A stretch of DNA of 64,000 nt, taken from the NCBI GenBank assembly GCA_037200525.1, contig JBBCGG010000001.1, forward strand, positions 3,216,501-3,280,500, written 5' to 3'. Both the position numbers and the translations under genes were made by a program. Every line of letters begins with the position of its first letter. Position 1 is the stretch's first letter. Positions 8,307 through 16,414 of the stretch are shown here, one piece after another. The notes beneath the pieces are model-generated. The model ran no database searches. It had not been told where the DNA came from and saw nothing but the letters and a program-made list of their open reading frames with translations. The DNA is from Methylocella sp. (GTDB taxonomy: Bacteria; Pseudomonadota; Alphaproteobacteria; Rhizobiales; Beijerinckiaceae).

Positions 8307-8554
8307 GCGGCGCCTCCATTTCGGAGTTCCGCGATACGCTGACTCGCGAGCGCTGCCGACGTCACGTGCGCGGACAGAAATTTCAGCTGTCGCGCAACGC
8401 CGGCAATGTCATTGATGTTGCAAAACGTCCTTATCAGCGTCACCTGATGGTCGACGTGATTCATCCGCTCGAAAATGCGATCGAGCAGGTCATCGACACT
8501 ATCGATGCTGTTCCCATTAACGGGTGACGAAACTTCGTTGCAAGCGGCGCTCAT
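8303..8554 (-). CDS. Small phage hypothetical protein
   Basis: An 83-residue, mostly helical protein (DSVDDLLDRIFERMNHVDHQ, then VTLIRTF). It overlaps the next gene by ATGA. No motif is recognisable. The compact coupled arrangement and codon use like its neighbours support a real gene. Confidence 0.5.
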   Translation of the reverse strand: MSAACNEVSSPVNGNSIDSVDDLLDRIFERMNHVDHQVTLIRTFCNINDIAGVARQLKFLSAHVTSAALASQRIAELRNGGAA

Positions 8555-8724
8555 GCGTCACCGCCTAACTCGGCGACGTAGCAGCACGAAGCGATGAATT
8601 CCGTTTGGACTTCTGCGATTGGAAGTGCTATATCTCGGTAGTCAATCGCCTGGCAGCAAGAGACATCCCCGAGCCCCGCCGCGACGCCATCGCGCGCGGG
8701 GTTCGCTGTTTCAAAAGTCATCGA

Positions 8725-8940
8725 CTATATCGCCTCCGCCATCGAGGAGCGGGCGTCGGTTTTACGAGCGGTTGGGCGACCTTCAATCCATTGGTCGACC
8801 TCTGCCTCGGTCCAGGCGCGTGAATTTGGCGTCACAAGTCGGCCGGGCGGAAATCCCTGAAGATCAATCATCCTTTTAAGCGTCATGCGCGAATTGACGA
8901 CACCCTTCGCGACCAAATCAGTGTAGCGTATCAACTTCAT
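8725..8940 (-). CDS. AlpA-like HTH regulator / excisionase
   Basis: A 71-residue protein. Its N-terminal half is a MerR/AlpA-type winged helix (YTDLVAKGVVNSRMTLKRMI, then QGFPPGRLVTPNSRAWTEAE). The RAWTEAEVDQWI end is diagnostic of AlpA-type prophage activators and excisionases. Together with the integrase it would control excision. A GC-rich hairpin with CCCCGC/GCGGGG stems follows the stop on the minus strand (about 8674-8702). Confidence 0.75.
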   Translation of the reverse strand: MKLIRYTDLVAKGVVNSRMTLKRMIDLQGFPPGRLVTPNSRAWTEAEVDQWIEGRPTARKTDARSSMAEAI

Positions 8941-9070
8941 CTGCTTGCCTCACATATGCGCTCGCCGAATATCAGCTGCGCTCGTGAGGAAGAGATACGC
9001 TTTTGGGATCGCCACTTCATGAGGGCAAAAGCCTACTTTTTTTGGCCTGCTTTTACCCACACAAGTAGTA

Positions 9071-9715
9071 TTACTGTTCTCGATGAGAATTGAGCCGAGG
9101 ATTCGAAAGAACGATGCTCTTTTCTATCCATCCCGCGAAGTTACTCTCAAGCATTTTTTTTTGCGAAGACCGCTCAATAGAAAACAATACAAAGCGGCTG
9201 AATAGAGTTGCTGGGTTATCAATCGAGATTTGAGGCGAATAGCCTGGATCTAGACCAGTCGCGTAGCGCCAGATTGATACTAATTCTAGCCCCAGGCCTA
9301 TCTTTTGGTCATTAGGGGGCCGGCCATTGCGCCTCAAAACGGCCTCCACGATGCTCGCCGAATCGGACAGGCGGCGAGACGCCGCGACGAGATTGGCGGC
9401 AGACCCTACCTCGACATCAAAGTTTCGACCTTCGGCGAGATAGTCAGCCCCGTGCGAACCACCAGAAATAGCTTTGGCAACGCGCAGATTAAACCATGCA
9501 TCGCCGGTGGCCCCTCCGGCCCCTTCGATCGCCGCGGCGAGTTCTTTGGCCGCGGCACCAATCCTTTTGACTGCGGGAGAACAGTCTTTTCGGGCTGGCC
9601 GATCGTGCGCGCAACGCCTCAAAGCGTCGTCGATCACTTCCAAAACCTCGGTTACGCAAACGTCGGGCTTCACGTACTCGTGAAGCAGGCTTTTAAGTGG
9701 ATCTTCTTTATCCAT
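9071..9715 (-). CDS. Hypothetical protein coupled to the integrase
   Basis: A 214-residue soluble, mostly helical protein whose ATG (9713-9715) overlaps the end of the integrase gene by 8 bases. It contains AVKRIGAAAKELAAAIEGAG and a later KIGLGLELVSIWRYATGLDP stretch. No catalytic motif is visible. Sitting between integrase and excisionase, it could be an accessory or cargo gene. The codon use is a little less GC-biased than that of the terminase, consistent with accessory DNA. Confidence 0.6.
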   Translation of the reverse strand: MDKEDPLKSLLHEYVKPDVCVTEVLEVIDDALRRCAHDRPARKDCSPAVKRIGAAAKELAAAIEGAGGATGDAWFNLRVAKAISGGSHGADYLAEGRNFDVEVGSAANLVAASRRLSDSASIVEAVLRRNGRPPNDQKIGLGLELVSIWRYATGLDPGYSPQISIDNPATLFSRFVLFSIERSSQKKMLESNFAGWIEKSIVLSNPRLNSHREQ

Positions 9716-10979
9716 TCCGAGTCACCAGTGTCACAACGTTGGTCGTTTCTTTTGGGTCCACGATCGCAGCCAACCGCTCGCTCCACAGCTCCAGGGCACG
9801 GCGTTTCTCGTGGTCGTACCGGTGGCGGTCGTAAACGCCAGTGACGCCACCCTCAGCATGGTTCAAAATCTTCGAAATCACGATTCGGTCGGCACCCAAC
9901 TTTGCCAGATACGTAGCGCAGGTGCGCCTGAGGTCATGCAGATGCCATTCGCCAATGATGGGCGAACCATCTGTCTCCTGAGCTGCCGTAACCTTCTCGA
10001 TAGCAAGCCTGTCCAGCTTACGCTTTGCTTTACTCCACCCACTCACGGGCGTCGCCGCGGTCCGTCCCGTGGACAAGACGAAGGCCCCTATCCTGGGTGA
10101 CTCATCTATAATAGCCAACGCTAACTCTGACAGCGGTACCTCGTGCGCGCGATCGGCTTTGGTACGCTCTCTTCCCAAAGTCCAAAGCTTTTGTTTGCGA
10201 TCGATTTCGGTCCAAGTCATTCCACCGACTTCGGCGCGGCGCTGGCCTGTCAAAAGCATCAGCTTGAACGCCCTCCCGAATACGCCGATCTCGCTGCATG
10301 CCTGCCAGATTGCTCGAATTTCCGTCTCAGTTAAAACTCGGTCGCGCTTATTCTCTTTCGCCGGCCGTTTGACCGCCGCAGCGGGCGACGCTTCAATAAG
10401 CTCTTGATCAACGGCCCAGCTGAAGAAGGTCTTGAGATATGCCAGCAAGCGATTCGCCCCGATGGGGGCTTCCTTACGAAACGAGCGAATGAGCTCATTC
10501 ACGTCGGCTCGCTTGATCTCAGAAATCGGCCGTTCTGCCCAGTGGGGATAGGCGCGCTTCTCCACCACCTTTTTCACAAAATCGCCCGTCCTCAGCGTCG
10601 ATAGATGGTCGTCGGCGAAAACAGCGAACGCGGAAGAAAAGGTATCCGCTCGTCGTCGCGCTTCCTGCCGCAACCGTTCCGCCTCTTTGACCTTCGGGTC
10701 GACTCCTTCCTGGATATCCTCGCGCCAACGCCGCGCGATCTCTCTGGCCTTGGCGAGAGACATGGCGGGATAATCGCCGATCCGGCGGGGTGTTGGATTA
10801 GGGCTGCCGGGAAACCGGGCGACGAGGACGAAGGCGCCCCTGCTCTCTTCACTGCTCCGATCCGTTATGCGGATACCGAAGCCAGGAACTTGGGCATCAT
10901 ACACAATCAGGCGCTTGCCCGTTTCGGCCGGCTTGATCGCCTTCAAAAAACGGTCGGTGAAGTCGCGCTTCGCCGTCAT
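9708..10979 (-). CDS. int: P4-type tyrosine recombinase (integrase)
   Basis: A 423-residue site-specific recombinase. An N-terminal DUF4102-like arm-binding domain (LIVYDAQVPGFGIRITDRSS) precedes a core-binding domain and the catalytic domain. Visible catalytic motifs are TGQRRAEVGG (Arg), HDLRRTCATYL (His-x-x-Arg), NHAEGG (His) and the nucleophile Tyr in GVYDRHRY. The ATG at 10977-10979 was chosen over one at 11048 because the extra 23 residues do not fit the family. It is transcribed away from a tRNA-Lys 3' end 190 bases upstream, the usual geometry for tRNA-targeting integrases. Confidence 0.93.
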   Translation of the reverse strand: MTAKRDFTDRFLKAIKPAETGKRLIVYDAQVPGFGIRITDRSSEESRGAFVLVARFPGSPNPTPRRIGDYPAMSLAKAREIARRWREDIQEGVDPKVKEAERLRQEARRRADTFSSAFAVFADDHLSTLRTGDFVKKVVEKRAYPHWAERPISEIKRADVNELIRSFRKEAPIGANRLLAYLKTFFSWAVDQELIEASPAAAVKRPAKENKRDRVLTETEIRAIWQACSEIGVFGRAFKLMLLTGQRRAEVGGMTWTEIDRKQKLWTLGRERTKADRAHEVPLSELALAIIDESPRIGAFVLSTGRTAATPVSGWSKAKRKLDRLAIEKVTAAQETDGSPIIGEWHLHDLRRTCATYLAKLGADRIVISKILNHAEGGVTGVYDRHRYDHEKRRALELWSERLAAIVDPKETTNVVTLVTRNG

Positions 10980-11165
10980 TGCGGATCCCTTGATTGTTTG
11001 TCTCAAGACCGTTGCGGACAACAGCAGGACAACATAAATCGGTGGCAATCACTGATATTGCCTGAGACCACACGATACAACAAATTGGATAAAACTCAAG
11101 TGATTTTCATAGGTTATGGGTTGTATAAGAGCGCTGCTGATAGCTGCTGAAATGGCATATCACGC

Positions 11166-11212
11166 GACTCTTAATCAGCGGGTCCACAGTTCGAGCCTGT
11201 GTGCGCCCACCA
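11166..11212 (+). other. Attachment site: 3' part of tRNA-Lys(CUU)
   Basis: The sequence from GACTCTTAATCAGC through the T arm (GTTCGAGCC) to the acceptor end GCGCCCACCA is the 3' 47 bases of a tRNA-Lys with anticodon CTT. The 5' half does not match a tRNA: no D arm is present and the 5' side of the anticodon stem is not complementary. It is therefore a duplicated integration core and not a working tRNA gene. The complete tRNA should lie at the other end of the prophage, left of this window. Confidence 0.8.
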
Positions 11213-11438
11213 TCAAAATCAATGACTAGATGATATTTTAGGGTTTCCGCAGAGGGTTTTGGAACCGTGTGGACCCTACGCGGACCCGGCGAACGCATTT
11301 TCGATGCCCGCCTCTCTCGACATCGTAAACGGTAGCGCTACGGACCGTCTGGTCGGCCCAATCCAAGCAGATAGGACACGCCTCGGCCGAGAATCGCCGT
11401 CGCGACTTTGCGGATTCTTCCTTGTTTCCCCAACTAAT
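11213..11438. other. Intergenic region right of the attachment site
   Basis: About 225 bases with no convincing coding frame in either direction. It marks the change from prophage to host-like accessory DNA and ends at the terminator at 11439. Confidence 0.5.
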
Positions 11439-11465
11439 GGCCCGGCTTAACGCCGGGCCATTTTT
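11439..11465 (+). terminator. Strong intrinsic terminator (repeat family copy 1)
   Basis: GGCCCGGC (11439-11446) pairs with GCCGGGCC (11452-11459) over TTAAC, followed by ATTTTT. The preceding bases TTTCCCCAACTAA are shared with similar hairpins at 38094-38122 and 48145-48185, so the terminator is part of a dispersed repeat. Confidence 0.8.
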
Positions 11466-11499
11466 GTCTATCACCTACGCCAATGAGAGGCGATTTCGA

Positions 11500-11700
11500 T
11501 CACCAACGGCGCCCGTGATGCCAGCCCCTATGGTGATGCCAGCCGCCGGCGCGATGCCAACGGACGGATTCAATATTGCCATCGTGTGGGCGCACGGCGG
11601 CAGCGGGGGCATACGCTGGGAGCGCGCTAGCGACCCCCGAAGCGGCGATGAAAATTCCCGCAGCTAAAACAGCGGATGTCACGAACGTTAAATGATTCAT
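11500..11700 (-). CDS. Small exported His/Trp-rich peptide
   Basis: A 66-residue protein with a clear signal peptide (HLTFVTSAVLAAGIFIAASG, cleavage near ASA-LP). The short mature part ends in WHRAGGWHHHRGWHHGRRW, rich in His, Trp and Arg. The ATG at 11698-11700 follows CTGGAGAAAA. Such tails can bind metals or haem, but no function is established. It lies just before another small exported protein gene on the same strand. Confidence 0.65.
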   Translation of the reverse strand: MNHLTFVTSAVLAAGIFIAASGVASALPAYAPAAAVRPHDGNIESVRWHRAGGWHHHRGWHHGRRW

Positions 11701-11758
11701 TGATTTTTTCTCCAGTCGTAAATGCAAAAAGAAGCTTCTAGTTAGGCCCCTGACCCGC

Positions 11759-12070
11759 CTATTGATTGCAAGTGCTTGGTGGGATGCAGCCCGTCCCGTT
11801 TCCATTGCCCAAGCCACGCTCGACACCCACGCTGCGGCCTTCCATACCCTCGCTGCCCGAGCCGTGCACGCCGCCGCCACTCATGCCACCGGTGGCGCCC
11901 ACGCCGTGGCCTCCAGCGCCGCCGACGCCTGCTCCGCCTCCGCTGGCGCCGACTGACCCCCCGCCAGCGCCAACTCCGCCACCGGAACCGCCTGCCGCTA
12001 GAACGGGGCCGCTACAAATGACGGCTGTACTAAGCGCGATCGCACTGGCCAATATTCCTAATTTTTTCAT
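11759..12070 (-). CDS. Small exported Gly-rich protein (CNQ-ending family, member 1)
   Basis: A 103-residue protein. Its signal peptide (MKKLGILASAIALSTAVICS, ending near VLA-AG) is followed by a Gly-rich body and the C-terminal end GTGCIPPSTCNQ. Both the signal peptide and the last dozen residues resemble the 100-residue protein at 50758-51060, which ends GTGCVSSAVCDQ, while the middle parts differ. The two closing cysteines may form a disulfide. The function is unknown. Confidence 0.65.
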   Translation of the reverse strand: MKKLGILASAIALSTAVICSGPVLAAGGSGGGVGAGGGSVGASGGGAGVGGAGGHGVGATGGMSGGGVHGSGSEGMEGRSVGVERGLGNGNGTGCIPPSTCNQ

Positions 12071-12243
12071 GATTTCTCCTTGCCGCCATACTCAGCGTCA
12101 CAGGGCCAACTGATGCCGTGGCGGCGGGTTCCGGCCCGGATCTTCAAGACTGCAGCAAAGAGAGACACAAATAATTGTAGCAGGTTCTATTTAGTCAACG
12201 GCGGCTGCCCGTTCTTCCGATGTCATCTGGGACGCCGCTCCAC

Positions 12244-12561
12244 TTATTCCGCAGGAGTGGCGTGGGGAGAGGCTGCATCCGAACTACTTTTGCCGGGGAG
12301 GGCTATGAATCTAGCGAATAAAGCAGTTTTCGATTCAACAGCCTGTTCGTCCTGGCCGTTGACAGCGATTCTCTGTTCCATCTTTTCAGCGCAGAATGCC
12401 AAGAACAGGGACAGTATGCCGCTTCCGATCCAAAAGTAATCCAACCACGGCTTTGGACCGCCGCGCACCGCAGATAATTCAAGGTCGCGTAGTGCGGCCC
12501 CGATGGAAAGCACATACAGGACCGTTGATGTTATTCTGAGGCCTGTAACCGCCGGTTTCAT
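12244..12561 (-). CDS. Small two-helix membrane protein (ATPAE family, member 1)
   Basis: A 105-residue protein with two predicted membrane helices (about residues 8-26 and 40-58, including WIGSGILSLFLAFCAEKM), a polar tail and the C-terminal end HATPAE. The protein at 37413-37745 has the same length, the same helix layout and the same ATPAE ending. The DNA around both stop codons is also shared (TTATTCCGCAGGnGTGGCGT). No known domain is recognisable. Confidence 0.6.
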   Translation of the reverse strand: MKPAVTGLRITSTVLYVLSIGAALRDLELSAVRGGPKPWLDYFWIGSGILSLFLAFCAEKMEQRIAVNGQDEQAVESKTALFARFIALPGKSSSDAASPHATPAE

Positions 12562-12667
12562 TGCATTCTCCCGCCTATAGGGCGCGTCCGCCGCCCTGGC
12601 CTCACTGTCGGTAATGGCCTACGTAACGTTATATCATAACTTATGGTTAGCATTTGAAACGCGACAT

Positions 12668-12960
12668 CTGCAACACATTTCCTTCGCGGTGAAATCTTGC
12701 CGCTACGCACGCCATGGATGCTGGCCGCATAGCAAGTTTGGCTGGGGGAGCTCACAGCAGGTCTCGCCCGGCCAAAAATCGCGGGACTCACACACCCGCG
12801 GGGAGCCAGACCGTTTCGCCACCCCCTTGATGTCTTTGCATGAGACTCTCTTCGAGGTCCAACGATCGTGATCCGGTATGTTAAGTTTAACTGCCCCCGC
12901 CGCTCTCCGTGCTGGCGGGGGTTCCCACTCAAAGGGCTCGGTCTCACGTCATCCGCTCCG
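12668..12960 (-). ncRNA. Candidate structured RNA repeat, copy A
   Basis: This region matches 49335-49600 and more weakly 39918-40015. On the minus strand the core begins with a hairpin (stems 12894-12901 and 12914-12921, CCCCCGCC/GGCGGGGG). It continues through CGGATCACGATCGTTGG and GGGGGTGGCGAAACGG and ends in a hairpin (12780-12800, CGCGGG/CCCGCG) followed by ATTTTTGG, an intrinsic terminator. The conserved blocks fall in different reading frames in copies A and B, so conservation is of RNA or DNA and not protein. The transcript ends are inferred. Confidence 0.45.
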
Positions 12961-13250
12961 TTCCGCACTGCACCTTTTATCTGCCGAAATTAGCGCCAGC
13001 TGCCCTTCCCTTCGATGTCGTCAGTGATCCGAGAGGCCAGAACCAATAAGCTCGTGACGACCCCAATCCGAATGCGCGCCCATAACGTGCGGTGAAGCGG
13101 CTGGGTCATTGCTATGCCCTTCCCCAAATCGCACCCGGCAGTTCAAAGTCCTCCAGGTCGGGCTTTCGTTTTCGGTGCCTACGAACCTGAGGTCTCACGC
13201 AGCCGGGCGGGGCTTGATGGGTGCCGGCGAGCATAGCCCTGCCTTTGGCC
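12961..13250. repeat. Mosaic of short dispersed repeats
   Basis: No gene is seen. Bases 12976-13018 (ending ATTAGCGCCAGCTGCCC and TTCGATG) recur at 37932-37972. Bases 13066-13105 (ATCCGAATGCGCGCCCATAA, then CGTGC) recur at 40054-40105. These look like fragments of a larger repeated unit that was shuffled among intergenic regions. Confidence 0.7.
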
Positions 13251-13279
13251 TGCCCCCATGGGGTGATCCAGTTTGAATG

Positions 13280-14146
13280 TTAGTGCATTGTCGGCCCTGG
13301 CGCTATTGCTGGCGTGGCGGGCGAAGCTGGTCCGGATTGCGAAGCCGGCCATTGCAGGGTCTCCGGGACTGGCGGCTTGTAGCCCAGCGATGAGTGCGGG
13401 CGCACGGTGTTGTAGTGGCGTCGCCATCGCTCAATGACGACCTTCGCCTCCTTGAGAGTGTAGAAGATTTCACCATTCAAAAGCTCGTCGCGCAGCTTCG
13501 AGTTGAAGCTCTCGCAATAGCCGTTCTCCCAGGGACTGCCCGGCATGATGTAGGCGGTCTTCGCGCCGACGGCGGCAATCCAGTCACGCAACGCCTTGGC
13601 GATGAACTCCGGGCCGTTGTCGGAACGAATGTGGATCGGAACCCCTCGCAAGATGAAGAGGTCCGAGAGAACGTCGATGACGTCCGCTGCCTTCAGCTGC
13701 CGGTTAATCCTGATCGCGATGCATTCGCGGGTAAATTCGTCGATGATATTCAGCATGCGATATTTCCTGCCATCATGAGTGCGGTCCTCGACGAAGTCAT
13801 AGGACCAGACGTGGTTGGGGCATTGCGGGCGCAGCCGGACGCACGAGCCGTCATTGAGCCAGAGACGCCCGCGCTTGGGTTGTCTGGCCGGAACTTTCAG
13901 CCCCTCGCGTCGCCAGATCCGCTCGACCCGTTTGACGTTGACCTTCCAGCCTCGCTCCCACAACATCGCCGTGATGCGGCGGTAGCCATAGCGGCCGTAC
14001 TGGATGGCGAGCGCCGTGATGTCGGCGATCAATGCCGCTTCGTCATCGGGCTTGGTCGGAACCTTGCGCTGCGTGGAGCGATGCTGACCGAGAACCCGGC
14101 AAGCGAACCGCTCGGAAACGCCATGTTCGGCGATCACATGCTCCAC
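13280..14146 (-). CDS. IS3-family transposase OrfB (DDE integrase core)
   Basis: A 288-residue catalytic protein with an HTH_21-type segment (PNHVWSYDFVEDRTHDGRKY) leading into the rve core. The DDE residues are visible as SYDF, SDNGPEF and the Glu of YCESFNSKLRDE. The C-terminal end HYNTVRPHSSLGYKPPVPE is typical of the family. It is normally made as an OrfAB fusion through -1 frameshifting from orfA upstream. Confidence 0.9.
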   Translation of the reverse strand: MEHVIAEHGVSERFACRVLGQHRSTQRKVPTKPDDEAALIADITALAIQYGRYGYRRITAMLWERGWKVNVKRVERIWRREGLKVPARQPKRGRLWLNDGSCVRLRPQCPNHVWSYDFVEDRTHDGRKYRMLNIIDEFTRECIAIRINRQLKAADVIDVLSDLFILRGVPIHIRSDNGPEFIAKALRDWIAAVGAKTAYIMPGSPWENGYCESFNSKLRDELLNGEIFYTLKEAKVVIERWRRHYNTVRPHSSLGYKPPVPETLQWPASQSGPASPATPAIAPGPTMH

Positions 14147-14169
14147 GCAGGCGCGACGACGCGCGGAGC

Positions 14170-14448
14170 TCAGAAGTTTCCCGAGGCAGCCTCTTTCAGG
14201 ATCAGCTTCTCAAGCGTCAAATCGGACACCGCTCGACGGAGCCGCGTATTCTCCGCCTCCAGCTCCTTCAGCCGCTTCACCTGATCGCCCTTCAGGCCGC
14301 CGTATTCCGACCGCCATCGATAGTATGTAACTTCCGTCACCCCTATCGAGCGGATCGCCTCCGCGACCGGTCGCCCTTGCGCGCTAAGCACTTCGACTTG
14401 CCGTAGCTTCGCGACGATCTCTTCCGCCTTGTGTCTTTTCCTCGGCAT
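14170..14448 (-). CDS. IS3-family transposase OrfA
   Basis: A 92-residue helix-turn-helix protein (PRKRHKAEEIVAKLRQVEVL, then VTEVTYYRWRSEYGG) with a leucine-zipper-like end (RLKELEAENTRLRRAVSDLT). I chose the ATG at 14446-14448. It binds the ends of the element; the gene is complete. Confidence 0.88.
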   Translation of the reverse strand: MPRKRHKAEEIVAKLRQVEVLSAQGRPVAEAIRSIGVTEVTYYRWRSEYGGLKGDQVKRLKELEAENTRLRRAVSDLTLEKLILKEAASGNF

Positions 14449-14493
14449 TGCGCAGTCCTCCATCAGGCTCATAAGCCCATACTTCACGGAGGA

Positions 14494-14712
14494 TCACTTT
14501 TCAGGGGGCAGACCACCCTTGCCGCGCTTAGCATAGTATTCAAGGAGGAGTTTTCTATCGGGATGCCAAGCTGGAAGGGTTTCGATCTGACTTATGCCCA
14601 ATTCGACGAGCTCGTCGGCGAGTGTGAGCATCAGCCATTCAACCCGCTTGTTTATATCGAAGATTGGATCGGTCGCCGCGATGGCGCGGGCTGCCGGGGC
14701 TTTCTTCGCCAT
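14494..14712 (-). pseudogene. Small protein gene cut by the IS3 element
   Basis: The frame starts at an ATG (14710-14712) one base after the previous stop and encodes MAKKAPAARAIAATDPIFDI, followed by an all-helical segment (ELVELGISQIETLPAWHPDR). Its last residues (LPPEK) are read from the IS end, so the true C-terminal end has been lost. It forms a pair with the frameshifted gene upstream. The family is not recognised. Confidence 0.6.
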
Positions 14713-14713
14713 G

Positions 14714-15410
14714 TCAGGCCTCCGCGTCGCGGGTGGCCTCGAAAAGCACACCGACGTGATCCACGGTCCGCGTCTCTGGATCGTGCGACGCTAGATATTG
14801 AAGCCTGCTGAGGGCCTCGTGGGGCGTCGTGCACCGGTAAGCGCATAGCGCCATCAAGGCGTCCTGTTCGGCGTCATCGGCGCGATCATTGTCGAGCTCT
14901 AGAGACTTGAGGCCGCTGCGTTCCCTCGCCGCGTCATCGTCGGCGAAGATTTTCTCAAGGATCTCCTTATTTTCCTCCTCGACGGCTTTAGCGAAATTTT
15001 TTCCTCGCTTCTGGAGCTTCGGAGATGCCCGACTCATAAGAATTTCGAACATCATACCGGAAAACTCAAGGCCGGCCGCCAACTCCTTCCTGCATTTCTC
15101 GATACCCATATCCAATGTTAATGGCACTGATTTGGCATGCCCCTTTACAGGTAAGGGCCCCTTCCAACGGATTGTTTGATAGACCGCCTCTGCTTCACCC
15201 TCCTTCGCAATAATGGCTTGGAGAGCAGCATGAGCCACACGATGGTCGTTCGATCAGCCGAGTAAGTTCGTGCGAGACCGGTGTCTCTGCGCTGGCGCCT
15301 GTGGCGAGTGTGGCGCCGCCAGCGATCCCCATTGCAAGCGCGGCAAGCGCTGATCTGCGGTTGAGATTTGGCAAGCGGGTATCGGCTGCCGGAACTGTGC
15401 TGTTCGGCAT
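14714..15410 (-). pseudogene. Frameshifted gene for Tat-signal hypothetical protein
   Basis: Two overlapping frames make one product. The first (15195-15410) has a twin-arginine-like leader (LNRRSALAALAMGIAGGATL) ending SHELTRLIER. The second (14714 to about 15240) continues HRVAHAALQAIIAKEGEAEA and runs to a C-terminal domain with ALCAYRCTTPHEALSRLQYL. The join falls near 15240, where a 1-2 base insertion or deletion shifts GAACGACCATCGTG out of frame. Proteins with this leader and C-terminal end are common as unannotated genes near Rhizobiales prophages (from memory). As sequenced it cannot make the full protein unless the shift is a sequencing error. Confidence 0.6.
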
Positions 15411-15892
15411 TGTGGTTGCCTGGCGTGAGGCTGAGGAAGGGCAAGTAAATTACGAAACTTTAATGTGACCGATGCCACAACATCTTGTATTGGTTTCGCT
15501 ATGATGCACTAGCGGTTGACGTCGTCGGGTGAAACTAACGGCAGGGCATCGAACGAATCCGAACTGTGGGATTGCGGCGATAAATCGGAAGGGCAGCCCT
15601 AGAGCTTGAAGCCCATGCGCCGCCGGCAGCCGCGATTGCTGCCGAGAAGTTGCAAGCTAGTCTGGCGCCCGTCGCGGGGCAGCGAGATGCCGATGGCTCC
15701 GAAGTGTGGCTCCGAGGGTTATTAGGCTTAGGGACTATCCCGGCGCAATCCCGCTAGGATGGTCACCCTATGCCGATTTCACCAAAACATTCACCAAGGG
15801 TTATGCGGGCGGTCCCGCCGAAAATTTTCGCCAAAATCCCCGTGGCGCAATGCCACCGCATACCGAACGCATAGCGATGGAAAGAACCTCGG
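15411..15892. other. Intergenic region without a supported gene
   Basis: About 480 bases with no frame showing coding character, no strong hairpin with a T run, and no match to the repeats listed here. Confidence 0.5.
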
Positions 15893-16066
15893 ATGAAAGC
15901 GGCATTTAAAAAGCGGGCGGCGAAGGCGGTCAAAAAGCTGTCGCCAGAGTTGCGGCATCTCGCAACGACCAAATGGACAGCGAAGAAACACGCCGGATAT
16001 CGATTGCGCCGCATGGGTAGCTTTGGCTCAGCCTCCGAAGTCCGCAACGTTGACGCTGAGGATTAG
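15893..16066 (+). CDS. Possible small basic protein
   Basis: A 57-codon frame starting MKAAFKKRAAKAVKKLSPEL and continuing RHLATTKWTAKKHAGYRLRR. The N-terminal half is strongly basic and amphipathic; the end is acidic. GGAAAG lies at a fitting distance before the ATG. It might be a DNA-binding or membrane-active peptide; coding status is uncertain because no homologue is known to me. Confidence 0.35.
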   Translation: MKAAFKKRAAKAVKKLSPELRHLATTKWTAKKHAGYRLRRMGSFGSASEVRNVDAED

Positions 16067-16138
16067 CCGTCACTGTGACGGACTCCGTGACACAAACATC
16101 CCGGCACCGGTAGGCTCTTTCACAATGCCCAGTACTCT

Positions 16139-16414
16139 TCACGGCTCCGAGCAGTTGCTGCAAATGCTTTTTTCTACGGCGTTGTCATCAATGGCTCGGA
16201 CGTTAAGATCTAGGGGAGTCTCGCCAGCACTTTGAGAAAGGCCGGGATGAGGGACTGTCGCGCCAGTGGAAACTATAAAGTCCTGCCTTACCAAATGTTC
16301 CGCAGTCCCAGATTCTGGGTCGGTCCACGACGAGCCCCGTCCAGTCTGGGCAGAAGCCGCCGAATTAGCCATTAAAGCTGCGAGAAACGCCGCCGTTATG
16401 CCGATCCTAACCAT
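16139..16414 (-). CDS. Small exported protein of unknown function
   Basis: A 91-residue protein with a signal peptide (VRIGITAAFLAALMANSAAS, cleavage near ASA-QT) and a mature part ending CSNCSEP, a Cys-x-x-Cys pair. GAGGGGGATAG upstream supports the start. It stands alone, with no operon partners. Confidence 0.55.
   Translation of the reverse strand: MVRIGITAAFLAALMANSAASAQTGRGSSWTDPESGTAEHLVRQDFIVSTGATVPHPGLSQSAGETPLDLNVRAIDDNAVEKSICSNCSEP

Larger units (their letters stand above)
13251..14510 (-). mobile_element. IS3-family insertion sequence, apparently intact
   Basis: The element is about 1260 bp, bounded by imperfect inverted repeats that begin TGCCCCC (left end at 13251) and end GGGGGCA (right end at 14510), with GGTGATCC/GGATCACT continuing inwards. 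It carries orfA and orfB on the minus strand. It inserted into the 3' end of a small gene (14494-14712), replacing that gene's stop. The flanking bases (GCC left, GAC right) give no perfect target duplication. Confidence 0.85.

Noticed and set aside
11100-11212. Complete tRNA gene
   Set aside because: Only the 3' half fits; the D arm and 5' acceptor strand are missing.
12558-12968. A 136-codon minus-strand frame containing YRITIVGP, also seen at 49404-49592
   Set aside because: The frame changes relative to the conserved nucleotides between the copies, so the similarity is due to a non-coding repeat.
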